Source: Candidatus Saccharibacteria bacterium UBA5152
GTDB taxonomy: Bacteria > Patescibacteriota > Saccharimonadia > Saccharimonadales > UBA4665
Direction: 5' to 3'
NCBI GenBank assembly: GCA_002413755.1
Contig: DHXQ01000042.1
Location: 8,421 to 34,910 of the forward strand
Length of the DNA stretch: 26,490 nt
Positions 24,276 through 26,490 of this stretch are shown piece after piece. How positions within the stretch are numbered: the stretch's first letter is position 1; every line of letters begins with the position of its first letter. Made by a program: the position numbers and the translations under genes. The notes under the pieces were generated by a model. The model ran no database searches, was not told where the DNA came from, and saw only the letters and a program-made list of their open reading frames with translations.

Positions 24276-24294
24276 CTGAGAGACTCAGTTTTTT
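24276..24294 (+). terminator. Intrinsic terminator after the NUDIX gene
   Basis: CTGAG-AGA-CTCAG (24276-24288) forms a 5-bp stem with a 3-nt loop and runs straight into six T (24289-24294). Its 3' half is shared with the larger inverted repeat, so the two foldings are mutually exclusive. Confidence 0.55.
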
Positions 24295-24329
24295 GTGCCC
24301 ACATTGTGGCCACAAAAAACTGAGTCTCT
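24279..24329. repeat. Long inverted repeat between NUDIX and ribbon-helix-helix genes
   Basis: Arms 24279-24297 and 24311-24329 are perfectly complementary over 19 bp; after one C-C mismatch the stem continues CCAC/GTGG with an ATT loop (24303-24305). The T run is on the 5' arm on both strands, so the whole hairpin is not itself a normal terminator. The right arm ends at the -35 of the next gene. Confidence 0.8.
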
Positions 24330-24357
24330 TGCAAAGTAGCGTGAGGCGGCGTATACA
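24329..24357 (+). promoter_or_regulatory. Promoter of the ribbon-helix-helix gene
   Basis: TTGCAA (24329-24334) and TATACA (24352-24357) are spaced by 17 bp. The -10 ends 8 nt before the ATG, so the mRNA is leaderless. The first base of the -35 is the last base of the inverted repeat. Confidence 0.6.
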
Positions 24358-24365
24358 AATTACCT

Positions 24366-24659
24366 ATGCAGGTATTACCCAAGAAAACTCAAATACTAAA
24401 ACTCCGGATAGATCCGGAGACAAAGCAGGCACTGCTGAGAGCCGCTGAGGCTTCGCATATGTCTGCCTCAGCATTTGCATTGATTGGAATCAGAGAGCTC
24501 CTCCGTGAGGGTGAAACAACACTGATCTTACCTGAGCACCTCCGCCTCACTCGTTCAGAGATGGAACGACAGAGACAGCAATCGATGATTGAAATGGGTA
24601 AGTTGATGCGCGAACGCAGACGCCTGATAGACAACAGGCGCAAGGAACGCCGCAGATGA
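24366..24659 (+). CDS. Ribbon-helix-helix DNA-binding protein (DUF1778/antitoxin-like)
   Basis: The 97-aa product has an N-terminal ribbon-helix-helix pattern: strand QILKLRIDPE (9-18), helix TKQALLRAAEAS and helix SASAFALIGIRELLREG, as in DUF1778/TacA-type antitoxins and Arc/MetJ-like repressors. A long helix and a strongly basic C-terminus (RRRLIDNRRKERRR) follow. In toxin-antitoxin pairs such proteins autorepress through palindromes. No GNAT or other toxin gene adjoins, so it is orphan here. The ATG at 24366 is the only plausible start in frame and has no Shine-Dalgarno. Its stop is 1 nt from the greA stop (24661), tail to tail. Confidence 0.8.
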   Translation: MQVLPKKTQILKLRIDPETKQALLRAAEASHMSASAFALIGIRELLREGETTLILPEHLRLTRSEMERQRQQSMIEMGKLMRERRRLIDNRRKERRR

Positions 24660-24660
24660 G

Positions 24661-25125
24661 CTACGCGATGGCGGCGATCTTGTAGATCGCAGTCTCAACT
24701 GGAGTCTTGATCTCGACTTGCTCACCCAGCTTGCGCCCCATAAGAGCCTTGCCGATTGGAGATTCGTCAGAAATCTTACCCTCTAATGGGTCGGCTTCGA
24801 CGGTACCGACGACCTGGAATTCCTTGGCCTTGCCGTTACTGCCACCTTCCAGCTTGACCTTGGAGCCAAGGCGAACCTTACTGGCACCGCCACCTGGTTT
24901 TATAACTTCAACATTGGCGACAATGTGCTCGAGTTCAGCAATCCGAGACTCGTTCCGCTCTTGTTCCTGGCGGGCAACCTGGTATTCAGCGTTTTCGGAT
25001 AGATCACCGAATTCACGAGCGGTCTTGATGCGGTCGGCAACTTCCATGCGTTCGCCAATTAAATGGGCTAGCTCAGCTCTCAGTTCGGCAATGCCTTCTT
25101 CTGTTAGATGAAACAACTTTTTCAT
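24661..25125 (-). CDS. greA: Transcription elongation factor GreA
   Basis: GreA rescues backtracked RNA polymerase by stimulating transcript cleavage. The 154-aa protein has the N-terminal antiparallel coiled coil (1-75) with the tip GDLSENAEY (acidic D and E at the active loop) and the C-terminal globular domain with SPIGKALMGRKLGEQVEI. AGGAA lies 6 nt before the ATG. proS is 82 nt upstream, with no terminator in between, so read-through is likely. Confidence 0.96.
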   Translation of the reverse strand: MKKLFHLTEEGIAELRAELAHLIGERMEVADRIKTAREFGDLSENAEYQVARQEQERNESRIAELEHIVANVEVIKPGGGASKVRLGSKVKLEGGSNGKAKEFQVVGTVEADPLEGKISDESPIGKALMGRKLGEQVEIKTPVETAIYKIAAIA

Positions 25126-25207
25126 TTCTTGTTCCTATTTCCTTTCAATCTTTCAACAATCTGATTAATTACTTAGTTCGCTACAGGTAGCTGAGGCCAT
25201 CCTGGGA

Positions 25208-26473
25208 TTATGTCGGGATGCCTAACTTCTGCATGAGCTCCTGTCTTGTAAGGTACTCCGCCTCCTGCGCCGTACGTGCCTTGACTTCAATACGGTCACT
25301 GGCCACGGTTTTGTCGCTGATAACAACGCGGTACGGAATGCCGAGTAAGTCAGCGTCGGCGAACTTTTCGCCGGGTCTTACCCCTCGGTCATCGTATAAT
25401 ACACCGATATTAGCCCTTGTCAATTCCTCATAAATGTTATTTGCTATATCGGAAACCTTGCCGTCTTCACTAGGTTTCTCAATCGTGGCCAGATACACTT
25501 TAGCAGGTGCGACGGCTTCTGGCCATACTAATCCTTTTTCATCGGCAAAATGCTCCGCTAGGAGCCCCATGAGACGTGATGGCCCGATGCCATAACTCCC
25601 CATAAACACCGACTTTTCGCTGCCGTCTTCCCCGGTATATTTGAGGTCCAGGGTGTCAGAGAATTTAGTCCCTAGTGTGAAAATGTTGCCCACTTCTACT
25701 GCCTTTTTCTCGACTAGCTCGCCCTTGGTGATTCCTAGGTCGGTCAAAACTTCGTCGGTGTAGACTTCTTCGTTGATGGCCAGCTTCTTGGCCTCGTGGA
25801 CGTAGACCGTGTCTTCACCGACCGGGCTGAGAGTCTGGAACTCATGGCTATACTTACTAAAGCTGCCACCGCTGGCGAAGGTCTTGTAGGTAATGTCACC
25901 GATGCCAAGCCTGGCGTACACCCGGTCGTAAGCTGCCGAGATCTTGTCGTAAAACTCATTGTGTTCGCCGATATCCTTACTAAATGAGTAGAGGTCCTTC
26001 ATAAGGAATTCTCGGCCCCGCATCAACCCACTCTTACTACGTAGCTCGTTACGAAACTTGGTCTGGAACTGGTACGGATAGACCGGCAGATCCTTGTAGC
26101 TACTGATGAAGGTCTTCATGAGGGCAGTCAGCGGCTCTTCGTGAGTAGGCGCCAGGCCGAGCTCGGTACCGCTGGCAAGCTTGGTCTTGAACCAAACATC
26201 AATCACCTTGTCATCCCAGCGCCCAGAAGCTTCCCAGACATCCTTTTGCTGCAAAGCCGTCATGCTGAGCTCATTACCACCAACACCGTCCATTTCTTCA
26301 CGAATAATCTGGACAATGTTATCGAGTACCTTCTTGCCGAGTGGCAAGAAGGTGTACACACCAGCCATTTCCTTGTATATATAGCCAGCCTGAATCAATA
26401 GCTGAGCATTCCTTGATGTCTCGTCAGCCGGTACGTTCTTACTAGTCTTCGTGAAGAGCTCTGATACTCTCAT
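25208..26473 (-). CDS. proS: Prolyl-tRNA synthetase, short form without editing insertion
   Basis: ProRS is a class II synthetase. The 421-aa protein has the proline-binding TxE region (GLAPTHEE, 106-113), motif 2 (FRNELRSKSGLMRGREFLMKD, 140-160), motif 3 (GSYGIGPSRL, 292-301) and the C-terminal anticodon domain (about 325-421). Standard bacterial ProRS of about 570 aa carries an INS editing domain between motifs 2 and 3; here that gap (about 222-262) is only some 40 residues, so INS is missing. AGGAAG before the ATG at 26473 supports the start, and the gene is complete. A separate YbaK-type deacylase would be needed for mischarged Ala-tRNA-Pro and is not in this window. Confidence 0.95.
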   Translation of the reverse strand: MRVSELFTKTSKNVPADETSRNAQLLIQAGYIYKEMAGVYTFLPLGKKVLDNIVQIIREEMDGVGGNELSMTALQQKDVWEASGRWDDKVIDVWFKTKLASGTELGLAPTHEEPLTALMKTFISSYKDLPVYPYQFQTKFRNELRSKSGLMRGREFLMKDLYSFSKDIGEHNEFYDKISAAYDRVYARLGIGDITYKTFASGGSFSKYSHEFQTLSPVGEDTVYVHEAKKLAINEEVYTDEVLTDLGITKGELVEKKAVEVGNIFTLGTKFSDTLDLKYTGEDGSEKSVFMGSYGIGPSRLMGLLAEHFADEKGLVWPEAVAPAKVYLATIEKPSEDGKVSDIANNIYEELTRANIGVLYDDRGVRPGEKFADADLLGIPYRVVISDKTVASDRIEVKARTAQEAEYLTRQELMQKLGIPT

Positions 26474-26490
26474 AATAATCTTCCTGTTTA

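Noticed and set aside
24272..24448. Plus-strand frame of 58 codons starting MSERLSFLCPHCGHKK, zinc-ribbon-like
   Set aside because: It is encoded by the inverted repeat itself, has a single CxxC and only a weak Shine-Dalgarno (GGAA), and overlaps the much better ribbon-helix-helix gene in another frame.
1..26490. UGA recoded to glycine or tryptophan
   Set aside because: RF2 is intact, conserved proteins read through without internal UGA, and several genes (ftsE, serS, ribbon-helix-helix) end in TGA.

Overview
The window reads as a chromosomal segment of a Patescibacteria/CPR bacterium, most likely Candidatus Saccharibacteria (TM7). This rests on protein content and not on a marker RNA gene: a class I (archaeal-type) lysyl-tRNA synthetase, a short prolyl-tRNA synthetase without the editing insert, a SecA with a CPR-like insertion and no zinc tail, an LPXTG-type surface protein, several TM2-domain proteins and an FtsEX/peptidoglycan-hydrolase block. 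An intact RF2 gene and TGA used as a normal stop argue against the UGA=Gly groups (Absconditabacteria, Gracilibacteria). No rRNA, tRNA, CRISPR, transposase or phage gene was seen.

Layout. Almost everything is on the minus strand, so transcription runs from high to low coordinates. From the right edge: proS and greA; a small plus-strand pair (NUDIX hydrolase, ribbon-helix-helix protein) with a nested inverted repeat between them; lysS, a tiny membrane peptide and an unknown 177-aa protein; a plus-strand LPNTG surface protein with the best promoter of the window and a perfect bidirectional terminator; a secreted phosphoesterase with a TIG-domain partner; DUF427, msrA, a HAD phosphatase and an RNA m5U methyltransferase; a cluster of three TM2-domain proteins interleaved with a membrane protein and a PD-(D/E)XK nuclease-like protein; serS with a membrane protein; hpf, secA and an M16 peptidase; a proline-rich membrane protein, prfB, ftsE, ftsX and a secreted coiled-coil peptidoglycan hydrolase cut by the left edge.

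How the genes work together. The left block is a cell-division/cell-wall unit: in Gram-positive bacteria the FtsE-FtsX ABC complex activates coiled-coil hydrolases of the PcsB/CwlO type, and such a gene lies directly downstream here. SecA exports the secreted and anchored proteins of the window. The rest is mainly translation (four synthetase or release-factor genes, HPF, an RNA methyltransferase), stress repair (MsrA, NUDIX) and envelope proteins.

The most notable points are: (1) many first-in-unit genes have a -10 hexamer 6-9 nt before the start codon and no Shine-Dalgarno sequence, indicating leaderless mRNAs, while internal genes have good Shine-Dalgarno sites; (2) two TM2 proteins carry a C-terminal domain that looks like a type IV pilin/pseudopilin ectodomain; (3) a 32-aa hydrophobic peptide gene downstream of lysS; (4) a 19-bp inverted repeat that overlaps an intrinsic terminator and touches the promoter of an orphan ribbon-helix-helix gene.
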